DNA of 9,365 nucleotides from Lactobacillus sp. Its GTDB lineage: Bacteria; Bacillota; Bacilli; Lactobacillales; Lactobacillaceae. The notes under the pieces were generated by a model. That model did not search any database, was not told the origin of the DNA, and saw only the letters and a list, made by a program, of their open reading frames with translations. Location: the NCBI GenBank assembly GCA_003482405.1, contig DMZB01000095.1, positions 1 to 9,365 of the forward strand. Reading direction: 5' to 3'. This document shows positions 1 through 6,258 of this stretch, piece by piece (position 1 is the stretch's first letter; each line of letters opens with the position of its first letter). Made by a program: the position numbers and the translations under genes.

Positions 1-131
1 TTTTTCTACCAAAAGTCAACTATATCAAGTGTTTATCAGGAATAAGCTATCCCGAGTTTTAAGAATTTAGATACACTTAAATAAGCCCACCGACTGGTAA
101 GTCTTTTTAAAGCATGCTATGGTGTTTTTGA

Positions 132-1349
132 CTAATAACGTTTACTTCTGCAGGCAATCGTATAGTCATATTTTTGATTTGTCATTACTAAATGGTACAT
201 GGTCGAAATGAGTCGATCCATGGCGCCAATCGCAATCTTCTTCGTTCCTGTAGACGGAGAAGATTTTTTTCTGTTCTGATACCAGTCATTAATGTGATTA
301 GGGTGTCCATGCGTTGCTGTAGAGGCAATATTACCAATACTTCGAAAAAGAATCTTACGTGCCCAGTGATCGCCACGTTTGGTGATAAAACCTTTGGTGT
401 GGTATTCACCCGAATCGTTAAAGCGTAAGTCGATACCGATAAAAGCGTTGATCTGGTTGGGGGAACTAAAACGATGCAGGTCACCTAACTCACCGATCAA
501 ACCAACAACAGTCTTTTCCGCAAAGCCCGGAATGCTCATATAGATATCGAACTCCGGCAACTGTTCTGATAACACACGCATCTGTTTAATTTTGTCATTA
601 CGCAGGCTGTCTAACTGATGCAGCTGAGCCGCGTAATACTGAATTGTTTCACACCGACTGGAACTACTCGGAACTGCTGGTGCGGAAGCACTGGCTAGTT
701 TGTAGAGCTTAATCGCTAACATTTCAGCGTGTTTTTTTCTCATTTGCTTTGGACCAGTGGACAAAAGCCGTTCTGTAATTTCTTGAACTGAACGATTAAT
801 CACACGCCTAGCGTGTGGAAAAAGACTCACAATCTGCCAATACCGTTCCCCAGCAGCCTGACTCATTAACTTTTCAATTTCCGGAAAGGTCCACTGGAGC
901 GCAGTGTGGAGACGATTCTTAAACATTACTGTGTCACTGGTTAATTCTTGATATTGCCGACTTAATGCGGTCAATTCGTAATAGATTGGTAATTCAACGA
1001 AAGTTTCCTTACGGGCAAATTTAAGCTGTGTTTGTGCCAATCCTAATGCGTCGCTGACATCATTCTTTTGTGGTCGTAACTGATCCATTTGTTTCTTGGC
1101 GGCTAATGGATTCAGTCGATAATAGGGGTAGTTATTAATTTCTAAGAAGTGCTGAAGCCTTGCAGAATAGACACCAGTCGCTTCAAAAACAATTTCTGGT
1201 ACTGTCTCAAATTGTTTAATGGACTGATTTAGAGTCTCAAAACCAAATGCATCATTCGTGATTTTGAATTGCTTTAAAACTTGCTCATCGGTGACAACGG
1301 CGACCTGACTAGTGGCCTTTGAGACATCAATACCAATAACGTGTTTCAT
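132..1349 (-). CDS. IS110-family DEDD transposase/recombinase
   Basis: This 405-aa protein recombines DNA to move its element, guided in this family by an element-encoded bridge RNA. The N-terminal RuvC-like domain begins with GIDVSK (Asp8), followed by FEATGVY (Glu56) and NDVSDALGLA (Asp97 and Asp100), which give the DEDD set. A helical middle part follows (about 115-265). The C-terminal Tnp domain starts with a helix-hairpin-helix-like stretch, SIPGFAEKTVVGLIGELGD (272-290), and includes NDSGEYHTKGFITKRGD (311-327). In that stretch Ser313 aligns with the catalytic serine of IS621. The length is normal for the IS110 subgroup and the frame is unbroken, so the gene may be active. The start has GAGGTGAAAGG just upstream (about 1351-1362). 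The gene shares its strand with the truncated zeta-toxin gene but is insulated from it by a terminator. Confidence 0.93.
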   Translation of the reverse strand: MKHVIGIDVSKATSQVAVVTDEQVLKQFKITNDAFGFETLNQSIKQFETVPEIVFEATGVYSARLQHFLEINNYPYYRLNPLAAKKQMDQLRPQKNDVSDALGLAQTQLKFARKETFVELPIYYELTALSRQYQELTSDTVMFKNRLHTALQWTFPEIEKLMSQAAGERYWQIVSLFPHARRVINRSVQEITERLLSTGPKQMRKKHAEMLAIKLYKLASASAPAVPSSSSRCETIQYYAAQLHQLDSLRNDKIKQMRVLSEQLPEFDIYMSIPGFAEKTVVGLIGELGDLHRFSSPNQINAFIGIDLRFNDSGEYHTKGFITKRGDHWARKILFRSIGNIASTATHGHPNHINDWYQNRKKSSPSTGTKKIAIGAMDRLISTMYHLVMTNQKYDYTIACRSKRY

Positions 1350-1548
1350 ATCCTTTCACCTCGAAAATTAAATTTGAAGTGTTTCACAGATAGCCATCGA
1401 TGATTTACTTTTCTATACACGGCCTTAAGGTCTAACTTACTAAGATCAATCTGTTGGATGAAACTGTGAAACGGCCATTTTATATTACGACATTATTTGC
1501 CAAAAAGCGCTACGGCCTTTGCTTCACATCCACTTTAAACTAAAAAAT
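1350..1548 (-). ncRNA. Structured transposase leader, candidate IS110 bridge RNA
   Basis: These 199 noncoding bases lie directly upstream of the transposase, where IS110-group elements such as IS621 encode the bridge RNA. The stretch is rich in pairing potential. GTTTCACAG (plus 1381-1389) is an exact inverted repeat of CTGTGAAAC (1464-1472). CCTTAAGG (1423-1430) and CATCGATG (1395-1402) are palindromes. The hexamer ACGGCC recurs three times, at 1419, 1471 and 1512. AACTTACTAAGAT (1434-1446) is complementary to a segment at the supposed element edge (1584-1596). A TATAAA-like -10 lies at 1479-1484 on the minus strand without a convincing -35. That this is the bridge RNA is inferred from position and family knowledge; I could not fold it or assign guide loops. 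Confidence 0.5.
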
Positions 1549-1580
1549 GGAGTAGATAGCTCCGTCGAGTTATCTACTCC
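1541..1580 (-). terminator. Rho-independent terminator after the zeta-toxin remnant
   Basis: GGAGTAGATA (1549-1558) and TATCTACTCC (1571-1580) form a perfect 10-bp stem. It extends inward by CTC/GAG and a G-T pair around a CGTC loop. On the minus strand the stem is followed by ATTTTTTA (1541-1548). The stop codon of the truncated toxin frame (1570-1572) lies inside the hairpin, which is unusual and suggests the gene was joined to this terminator by a rearrangement. The hairpin also shields the transposase from upstream transcription. Confidence 0.88.
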
Positions 1581-1992
1581 TATATCTTAGTAAGTTTATA
1601 TTGCGTGCTGAGCTTTGAGAATTAAATGTCCCTTCAAGAATAAACGATTGATCAGCATCTATTGCTCTTCTAAAAGCCCAATCAACTAACTTCGTTGTAC
1701 CTTTCTGATAGTCTGCAGCATTGGCACCATTATAGTTTGGAAATTTCTTTCTAAAATCATCTGCATCTATATGCACGTAATACTGCATCATCTGACCGTA
1801 GAAACTGTCAATCACTTCTGATTTTCCAGACCCTGGCGCACCAGCGGTCAATATTGCCCACTTGTGTCGCCGTTTTCGAATATTTGCAAATAACGAATTC
1901 AAAAATTCATCCTTATGATTCTCCGCATATTCCCGCCAATGTTGCTTTAACTCGTCCTCATTCATGAAATGAATATCCTTCTCCCCAGTCAT
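1570..1992 (-). pseudogene. Truncated zeta-toxin-like kinase
   Basis: Zeta-family toxins are P-loop kinases that phosphorylate UDP-GlcNAc-type precursors and so block wall synthesis. This 140-aa frame keeps the N-terminal half. Walker A is GAPGSGKS (51-58). HIDADDFRKKFPNYNG (74-89) carries the Asp76/Asp78 substrate region and matches IDNDTFKQQHPNF of the pSM19035 zeta toxin. FILEGTF (117-123) matches the family's IEGT segment. After ARNIN (129-133) the family pattern stops and only LLRYRSR follows before a stop set in a terminator hairpin. The C-terminal half, which supplies ATP-phosphate-binding arginines in zeta, is missing, so activity is unlikely. The start is well supported by AGGAGG at 2003-2008. 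No epsilon- or PezA-like antitoxin gene is visible upstream in 1993-2496. Its missing half was not recognised beyond the transposase (1-131) either. Confidence 0.75.
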
Positions 1993-2008
1993 CGTTCCAG
2001 TTCCTCCT

Positions 2009-2214
2009 ACAAGTGACTAAAATAGTGGCCAACCGTACTACACCGATATCAGTGATATCTTCAAGGATTCAGAACCCCCCATGCGACTAACATAGCAAAA
2101 TACAATCTTGAAGTAAATTAGGGACACCTAGAAATTCAAAATGGATATTTACAGTGAATAGACCCTATTTTATGCAGGCCTGTTTAGGCTCAAAAAGCTA
2201 CGTTCTTCTTCATG
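2009..2214. other. Gene-free stretch upstream of the zeta remnant
   Basis: I see no coding sequence here. On the minus strand TTGAAG (2060-2065) could act as a -35 for the toxin remnant, but the -10 is poor. Between the two lies a hairpin-like GATATC-ACT-GATATC arrangement (2045-2059), which could be an operator. CTTCAAG (2059-2066) and CTTGAAG (2106-2112) form a 7-bp inverted repeat. None of these is strong enough to name. Confidence 0.35.
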
Positions 2215-2392
2215 TAGGCAAAACGCGCTCCTGCCCCAAAATCACTCTCAGCACATTGCTTTCATATAGCCAAAACGCGCTCGCAACCCACAAGTCTGTA
2301 TTAACACAAAATATCTCTCGCAAAGGCAAAGTACGCCTTCACTGAAGGTGTGCAATTTCCTGTCATATTATCGCAAACGCGCTCGCAACCCC
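2200..2392. repeat. Imperfect intergenic GC-rich repeats (three clear units)
   Basis: On the plus strand the core AAACGCGCTCGCAACCC occurs exactly at 2273-2289 and 2375-2391. A third copy, at 2221-2237, keeps AAACGCGCTC and the final CCC. Similarity extends to the left of each core as a TTCAT-TA-G-like segment (about 2208-2220, 2260-2272 and 2361-2374). The units start 52 and 102 nt apart, near one and two multiples of 51. A degenerate piece with GGCAAAGTACGCC sits between them at 2325-2337, and GGCAAGGAACGCC falls in the loop of the next hairpin (2430-2442). Open frames crossing the region simply read through repeats and have no family features. The function is unknown; the element is probably a species-specific intergenic repeat. 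Confidence 0.7.
2331..2353. repeat. Small hairpin within the repeat region
   Basis: ACGCCTTC (2333-2340) and GAAGGTGT (2344-2351) pair with one G-T wobble around a three-base loop. Flanking GT and GC extend the stem to 10 bp. No T-run follows on either strand, so it is not an obvious terminator. Confidence 0.5.
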
Positions 2393-2412
2393 GAAACCAC
2401 TGCGCACAACCT

Positions 2413-2459
2413 GAAAATGCCATTGAATAGGCAAGGAACGCCCATTCAATGGCATTTTC
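2413..2459 (-). terminator. Strong hairpin downstream of pepD, probable terminator
   Basis: GAAAATGCCATTGAAT (2413-2428) and ATTCAATGGCATTTTC (2444-2459) form a perfect 16-bp stem. GGC (2430-2432) and GCC (2440-2442) extend it inside, around an AAGGAAC loop. It starts 37 nt beyond the pepD stop. The T-run is short (TTTTC) and lies within the stem, so termination is likely but not textbook. A smaller CTTGGG-TTCA-CCCAAG hairpin (2469-2484) lies between it and the stop codon. The element closely resembles the hairpin after lrgB copy 2 at 6913-6961. Confidence 0.75.
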
Positions 2460-2496
2460 TAGTTGTTGCTTGGGTTCACCCAAGGTTGCTCACGCT

Positions 2497-3924
2497 CTAC
2501 AAATTAATATCAAAATCAAACGTCAACTTCGACTGGTTCAGCCCCTCTGTGACGAAATGACCGATGATGGCCATCGTCTTTTCACGCATCACATCGACAA
2601 TGTGGTGGTTTTGTTCCGTCAGGTAAGCGGTCAGGTCATCGCCTGACAAGCCCTTGTCCTGAGCTTCCTTGTCGATACCAGCCATCAAACGACGCAACTC
2701 TTCGTTACAATCCTTACGGTAGTCCACGTCGTCTTGAATAAAGTGACTGTAATGGCTTTCCGTTAACATCGAAACGGTGCGGTACATCCAGTAAGCATCC
2801 TTAACGTTGTACGTCATCGATGTGTTGCTGTAGCTGTCATCCGTATCCGTTGCGTTCGCGTAGAATGGTAAATATGGCGTGAAGGCTGGAATTCCAATAC
2901 AGATCCACATCACAGCAGACAATGCCTCAGGGACATCATTACGAATCTGCAAAACATGACTCTGCTGAGTCCGGTTCAACGAAATCGCCCGGTAACGTAA
3001 TTTATCTTCGTCAGAACCATGACCGAGTGGATCGTACTTGGTTTCGTTGTAGTGAGAACCCTCAATATATCCGATATCTTCCACAGTGATCAACCGGTTA
3101 GCATGGTTGATGAATGGTAAGTCACTGGATTCTGGATCCTGTTCAATTTCAGGATTCAAGAAACGCTGTGCAAACCAAACCCGTGGTGTGTTGTAGTAAC
3201 GATCTTTTTCAGTATCTGTCCCAAAGATATGACGGAAGTTCCAGCCGGTCTTATCTGGGTTCAGGTGGTGTTCGTCGACAAATTCACGAATGCCGTCTGA
3301 CCACATAAAGTTGTCGGGATCATCAAAGTCAATTTGTTCTTGACCAACTTGGTTAGCGGCAACTACATAGGCATCGTCCGGGATTCGTGAGGCCACCCAG
3401 TGGTGCCCTGTCACGATTTCCATGTACCAAATATCGTTCTTGTCGGCAAAAATAACCCCGTTGCCTTCAGGTGAACCATATTTTGCAACCAAGTTACCCA
3501 GGTACTCAACCCCTTCTTTAGCAGAGTTGATAAACGGTAATACCATTGTTTGCATGGTATCTTCAGCCATACCATCTGGCAATAATGGATCGTAAGCTAA
3601 TACTTTTTCGTTAGCGTAAACACTTTCAGTGGCTGACATCGCAACATTTTTCTCATTGAAGCCACTTTCATCATAGATGCCTTCACTTTGCACGTCGACG
3701 TTTGGCGTCGCTTGGTAACGGTAACCACTCTCTGGCAATGGCGCCTTAAAGCCGTTTTGCGTGGAGGCCAATTCTTCGTGCCGGCCACTGGCAGCAGGTT
3801 TCATTTCAAATTTTTGTGGCGTGATTGGTAAAAATGTGTCGTCGTTTCTGGCAACCATCACAGAACCATCAATCGATGCCTTCTTCCCAACTAAAACGGT
3901 CGTACAAGCTTTATCCCATTTCAT
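2497..3924 (-). CDS. pepD: C69-family dipeptidase
   Basis: This cytoplasmic Ntn-hydrolase of peptidase family C69 cleaves a broad range of dipeptides and supplies free amino acids in proteolytic lactic acid bacteria. The 475-aa length fits PepD of lactobacilli. The N-terminus ACTTVLVGKKASIDGSVMVARNDD (6-29, shown only as landmarks: Cys7, the VGKKAS block, ARNDD) is the family signature, and Cys7 is the expected nucleophile. Some family members expose this Cys by removing a short propeptide; here six residues precede it. Further family-like blocks include YMEIVTGHHWVA (about 166-177) and VAANQVGQ. No signal peptide or membrane segment is seen. The start has GGAAGG about 13 nt upstream, a rather long spacing, but no better in-frame start exists. 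The gene is divergent from the HAD gene and stands as a single transcription unit. Confidence 0.93.
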   Translation of the reverse strand: MKWDKACTTVLVGKKASIDGSVMVARNDDTFLPITPQKFEMKPAASGRHEELASTQNGFKAPLPESGYRYQATPNVDVQSEGIYDESGFNEKNVAMSATESVYANEKVLAYDPLLPDGMAEDTMQTMVLPFINSAKEGVEYLGNLVAKYGSPEGNGVIFADKNDIWYMEIVTGHHWVASRIPDDAYVVAANQVGQEQIDFDDPDNFMWSDGIREFVDEHHLNPDKTGWNFRHIFGTDTEKDRYYNTPRVWFAQRFLNPEIEQDPESSDLPFINHANRLITVEDIGYIEGSHYNETKYDPLGHGSDEDKLRYRAISLNRTQQSHVLQIRNDVPEALSAVMWICIGIPAFTPYLPFYANATDTDDSYSNTSMTYNVKDAYWMYRTVSMLTESHYSHFIQDDVDYRKDCNEELRRLMAGIDKEAQDKGLSGDDLTAYLTEQNHHIVDVMREKTMAIIGHFVTEGLNQSKLTFDFDINL

Positions 3925-3968
3925 GTGTTTACGTCATCCTTCCAAACTTTATTAATTGCTTAACTGCC

Positions 3969-3998
3969 ATTTTAACGCACTCAGTCGGGTTTCGACAA
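3969..3998 (-). promoter_or_regulatory. Probable pepD promoter
   Basis: On the minus strand, TTGTCG (3993-3998) is followed after 18 nt by TAAAAT (3969-3974), which matches five of six -10 positions. It lies 45 nt upstream of the pepD start, in the 152-nt divergent intergenic region. Confidence 0.55.
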
Positions 3999-4038
3999 CA
4001 GCCACGCAACCAACAAAATTCTGTGAAATGCCGCAGTC

Positions 4039-4069
4039 TGCTATAATAAACATAAATTCTTTAAAGGAG
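4039..4069 (+). promoter_or_regulatory. Extended -10 promoter and ribosome binding site of the HAD gene
   Basis: TG-C-TATAAT (4039-4047) is a perfect extended -10 element. The -35 region (about 4019-4024, TTCTGT) is poor, as is common with extended -10 promoters. AAAGGAG (4063-4069) precedes the ATG at 4077 by 7 nt, leaving only a short leader. Confidence 0.75.
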
Positions 4070-4076
4070 ATCAATC

Positions 4077-4709
4077 ATGCAAAACTTTGTGTTTGATGTG
4101 GATGGCACGCTCGTCGACTCCGAAAAAATGTACATGTTATCCATGCAACGTGCGTTAGCCGCTAGTGGCCGCCAATTTGAGTACGATCAACTGTCACCAA
4201 CGTTTGGGACTACAGGTCGGATTGCTTTGCAGGAATTAGGCGTACCTGATAGTGAGATCGATGGGTTACTCTCAACGTGGCAAACATACACAAAGGATAC
4301 ATATGACACCATGCGTGTTTACCCCGGTGTCGCCACCGCGCTCGCTCAACTTCACGAAAACCCGCGCCTAAAGACGGCGATCGTCACTTCCAAATACGCG
4401 CCGGAATATCAACGTGACCTAGTTGAAAATTTCCCTCTCGACCAATACATGGATAACCATGTAACCGCCGATGAAGTTGAACGGGGCAAACCTGCACCGG
4501 ATTCTTTATTTGCAATCATTCATAAGATGGCGTTAGATCCACGGCAAACAATTTACGTAGGTGATACGATTTATGACCAACAGGCCGCTCATACAGCAGG
4601 TTTGTCGTTTGCCTTAGCCACTTGGGGCGGCCCCAAAGATCAAAAGCTTATTCGTGATAGTGAAGAAGTGTTGGACAAACCGCATGATTTACTGAATTTA
4701 ATTGATTAG
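4077..4709 (+). CDS. HAD-superfamily phosphatase (phosphoglycolate phosphatase-like)
   Basis: This is a cytoplasmic haloacid-dehalogenase-type hydrolase, probably removing phosphate from a small sugar phosphate or phosphoglycolate-like molecule; the substrate cannot be told from sequence. Motif I is FDVDGTLVDS (6-15), with nucleophile Asp7 and acid/base Asp9. Motif II is Thr104/Ser105 in IVTSK. Motif III is Lys138 in GKPAPD. Motif IV is GDTIYD (162-167), with Asp163 and Asp167 for Mg2+. Residues 15-80 form the helical cap seen in subfamily IA, the beta-phosphoglucomutase/Gph group. The 210-aa length is typical. The gene stands alone on the plus strand, divergent from pepD and convergent with the acetyltransferase gene. 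It has its own extended -10 promoter and a shared terminator. Confidence 0.9.
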   Translation: MQNFVFDVDGTLVDSEKMYMLSMQRALAASGRQFEYDQLSPTFGTTGRIALQELGVPDSEIDGLLSTWQTYTKDTYDTMRVYPGVATALAQLHENPRLKTAIVTSKYAPEYQRDLVENFPLDQYMDNHVTADEVERGKPAPDSLFAIIHKMALDPRQTIYVGDTIYDQQAAHTAGLSFALATWGGPKDQKLIRDSEEVLDKPHDLLNLID

Positions 4710-4770
4710 TGCGCGTTGCTGTGAGTGCGACTGGTGTAAGTCAGTCCATACCGCCATGCTGTGCACGACT

Positions 4771-4812
4771 AAAATAGCCAAAGTACTGGAAAACCAGCAC
4801 CTTGGCTATTTT
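4771..4812. terminator. Bidirectional terminator between HAD and GNAT genes
   Basis: AAAATAGCCAA (4771-4781) and TTGGCTATTTT (4802-4812) form an 11-bp stem. CTGG/CCAG (4786-4789 and 4794-4797) make an inner stem around AAAA. The A-rich and T-rich ends serve both strands, which suits the convergent genes on either side. Confidence 0.88.
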
Positions 4813-4848
4813 CATTGTTGTTCCGATTCAATCCGGGCCGCTTATACG

Positions 4849-5370
4849 CTACTCCAGTCCCAACACTCTCATATTGAAGGTCAAGACTTGCGTTTCAAAA
4901 TCACAGTCATTTGCAACATACGTGCCAGATTGAAGCACCTCACCACCGTGCGCCTTGTAAAAGCCCAACGCCGGCACGTTGCTACTGAGACAATCGATCG
5001 TAAAAGGCAACAAGCGCTCATTTAGCAGTTCGGCACGTTTGCTATAAAACAAGCGTGTTCCGATACCATGATGTTCAAGTTCAGGCGACACATACAGACC
5101 ATAGATTTCTCCTGGATAATCTGCCATTTCCGGATGTGTGCGTTGCGGACCGCCGGTAATAAAGCCCAGCAAGCGGCCACTATGCTCGTCAATAGCGACC
5201 AACGTTCGGTCACGTTGATAGATTTTCTCCCATAATGCCAGTCGGTCAGGATAAGAATGCTGATCGATCACCTTGCGTGGTAACAATCCCGAATACGTTT
5301 GCTGCCAACTATCAACGTGAATACGTGCAATCACGGGAACATCCCCTGCTTGTGCTAACCGAATTTCCAC
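4849..5370 (-). CDS. GNAT-family N-acetyltransferase
   Basis: This 173-aa protein transfers an acetyl group from acetyl-CoA to an unknown amine. The N-terminal IARIHVDSWQQTYSGLLP (14-31) is the usual opening of a common bacterial GNAT subgroup. Motif A runs from EIYGLYVSP (88-96) to HHGIGTRLF (100-108); the acetyl-CoA pyrophosphate loop reads HHGIGT where Q/R-x-x-G-x-G/A is expected. Motif B includes NVPALGFYKAHGGEV (131-145). The start is GTG (5368-5370), chosen because AAGGAGG (5380-5386) lies at the right distance and the family N-terminus begins there. The gene lies 96 nt downstream of lrgB copy 1 with no convincing terminator between them, so it may also receive lrgAB read-through. A substrate or resistance role cannot be assigned. 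Confidence 0.88.
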   Translation of the reverse strand: MEIRLAQAGDVPVIARIHVDSWQQTYSGLLPRKVIDQHSYPDRLALWEKIYQRDRTLVAIDEHSGRLLGFITGGPQRTHPEMADYPGEIYGLYVSPELEHHGIGTRLFYSKRAELLNERLLPFTIDCLSSNVPALGFYKAHGGEVLQSGTYVANDCDFETQVLTFNMRVLGLE

Positions 5371-5396
5371 GCTGCGTCGCCTCCTTCATAAATCAC

Positions 5397-5438
5397 TGCT
5401 CTAATATTAGTATTGAGCAGGACCACAGGACGCGTCAA
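5397..5438 (-). promoter_or_regulatory. Probable promoter of the GNAT gene with overlapping hairpin
   Basis: On the minus strand TTGACG (5433-5438) is followed after 18 nt by AATACT (5409-5414). An inverted repeat, TGCTC...GAGCA with inner AATA/TATT (5397-5419), overlaps the -10 and the likely start point. It has no T-run, so it resembles an operator more than a terminator. The promoter is moderately supported; the operator idea is speculative. Confidence 0.45.
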
Positions 5439-5466
5439 CGGAAAACCACTTCACTTTGAAATTTAC

Positions 5467-6249
5467 TTAGCGTAAACCAACTAATGTTGCAAATATTGGT
5501 ACAACTAAGTCCACAACGATACCAATAATAACGACCGCAATGGCACCCATTGAGCCTTGAATCGTGCCTAACTGAAGTGCAAACGCCGATCCGATGGTGT
5601 GACCAGACGTGCCCAAACCTAAACCAGTTCCGATTGGATCTGATTTCAAGCGGAATACTTTTACGAGCCAACCACCCAAAGCGTAAATAATCACGGCGTT
5701 TAAAATACATGCCATCGCAGTCACGGCCGCATTCCCACCAATTGCCGTGGAAATCGGTAACGCAATCGCCGTTGTCGCTGCTTGTGGCAACATCGAAGCC
5801 AAACCAACCTTGCTGAGACCAAAAGCTTTGGCAACTAAGAAGATCAGTGTGAGTGCGATGAAAACTCCCACGATCAAGGATAATAGAATTTCCAACCAGA
5901 ATTTTTTAACGATGTCATTACGTTTGTACAGCGGAACCGCAAACGCGATCGTCGCTGGGTTCAAGAACCAAAAAATGATGTCGCCACCAGGCTTGTAGGC
6001 TTGCGTGTAAAACTTGGCGGTGTCCATCCCCAGCCACTTTGCTAACACGACAAGCGCCAAAATCCCCATGACCATGCCGACAAACAATGGCTGAAACAGG
6101 AAGAAACCCTTCGAAATTTTGAACAACCACTGACCTAATAGATAAACTGCAATCGACAAAACGATGCCAAAAAATGGTGTTACAAAGTAGGCCAACGGTC
6201 CCTTAATGACTGGCACTGCAGCTGTTGCAACTAACATTGTCGTATTCAT
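5467..6249 (-). CDS. lrgB: LrgB-family membrane protein, copy 1
   Basis: LrgB is a polytopic inner-membrane protein that works with LrgA. The pair is described as modulating murein hydrolase export and autolysis, and in B. subtilis (PftAB) and S. mutans as moving pyruvate. This 260-aa protein has the usual length and is hydrophobic nearly throughout. Its family signature is FLNPATIAFAVPLYK (95-109). Other conserved blocks are LPQAATTAIALPIS (154-167), GGNAAVTA and GLGTSGHTIGSAFAL (211-225). It starts 9 nt after the lrgA stop, so the two are translationally linked; the ribosome binding site is weak (AGGCGAG). It is about 80% identical by eye to copy 2 (7010-7789). The central block around the signature is unchanged, while the N-terminal helices and residues 130-145 differ most. 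Confidence 0.93.
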   Translation of the reverse strand: MNTTMLVATAAVPVIKGPLAYFVTPFFGIVLSIAVYLLGQWLFKISKGFFLFQPLFVGMVMGILALVVLAKWLGMDTAKFYTQAYKPGGDIIFWFLNPATIAFAVPLYKRNDIVKKFWLEILLSLIVGVFIALTLIFLVAKAFGLSKVGLASMLPQAATTAIALPISTAIGGNAAVTAMACILNAVIIYALGGWLVKVFRLKSDPIGTGLGLGTSGHTIGSAFALQLGTIQGSMGAIAVVIIGIVVDLVVPIFATLVGLR

Positions 6250-6258
6250 GAGGCTCGC

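Larger units (their letters stand above)
100..1596 (-). mobile_element. IS110-family insertion sequence, ends unresolved
   Basis: The element contains one intact transposase gene with about 200-250 nt of noncoding DNA upstream of it, the usual layout of the IS110 group, where a long left end precedes the gene and carries the bridge RNA. These elements usually lack terminal inverted repeats, and I see none. The left limit, at about 1580-1600 in window coordinates, is inferred from the point where the neighbouring zeta-toxin reading frame stops resembling its family. The right limit, somewhere in 1-131, is a guess. The word ACTTAC occurs on the minus strand near both supposed ends, at 90-110 and 1590-1596, and could be a shared core, but six bases is weak evidence. 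The limits are approximate. Confidence 0.45.

Noticed and set aside
91..107. GACT-GGTA-AGTC followed by TTTTT as a plus-strand terminator
   Set aside because: The stem is only four base pairs and no plus-strand gene ends nearby.
1..131. Continuation of the zeta toxin on the far side of the IS element
   Set aside because: All three minus-strand frames were read; none resembles the expected C-terminal half, so a simple insertion into the gene is not shown.
2200..2392. CRISPR array
   Set aside because: The repeats are few, imperfect and unevenly spaced, and no cas genes are near.
1993..2496. Epsilon/PezA-like antitoxin gene upstream of the zeta remnant
   Set aside because: No frame with a ribosome binding site and plausible protein sequence was found in this stretch.
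2154..2646. Overlapping short open frames on both strands across the repeat region and the pepD end
   Set aside because: They read through repeats and hairpins or antisense to pepD, lack ribosome binding sites and show no family features.
4702..5025. 107-codon plus-strand frame after the HAD gene
   Set aside because: It crosses the bidirectional terminator and runs antisense to the well-supported GNAT gene.
5397..5419. Terminator between lrgB copy 1 and the GNAT gene
   Set aside because: The hairpin is weak, lacks a T-run and overlaps the likely GNAT -10, so it is not called a terminator.
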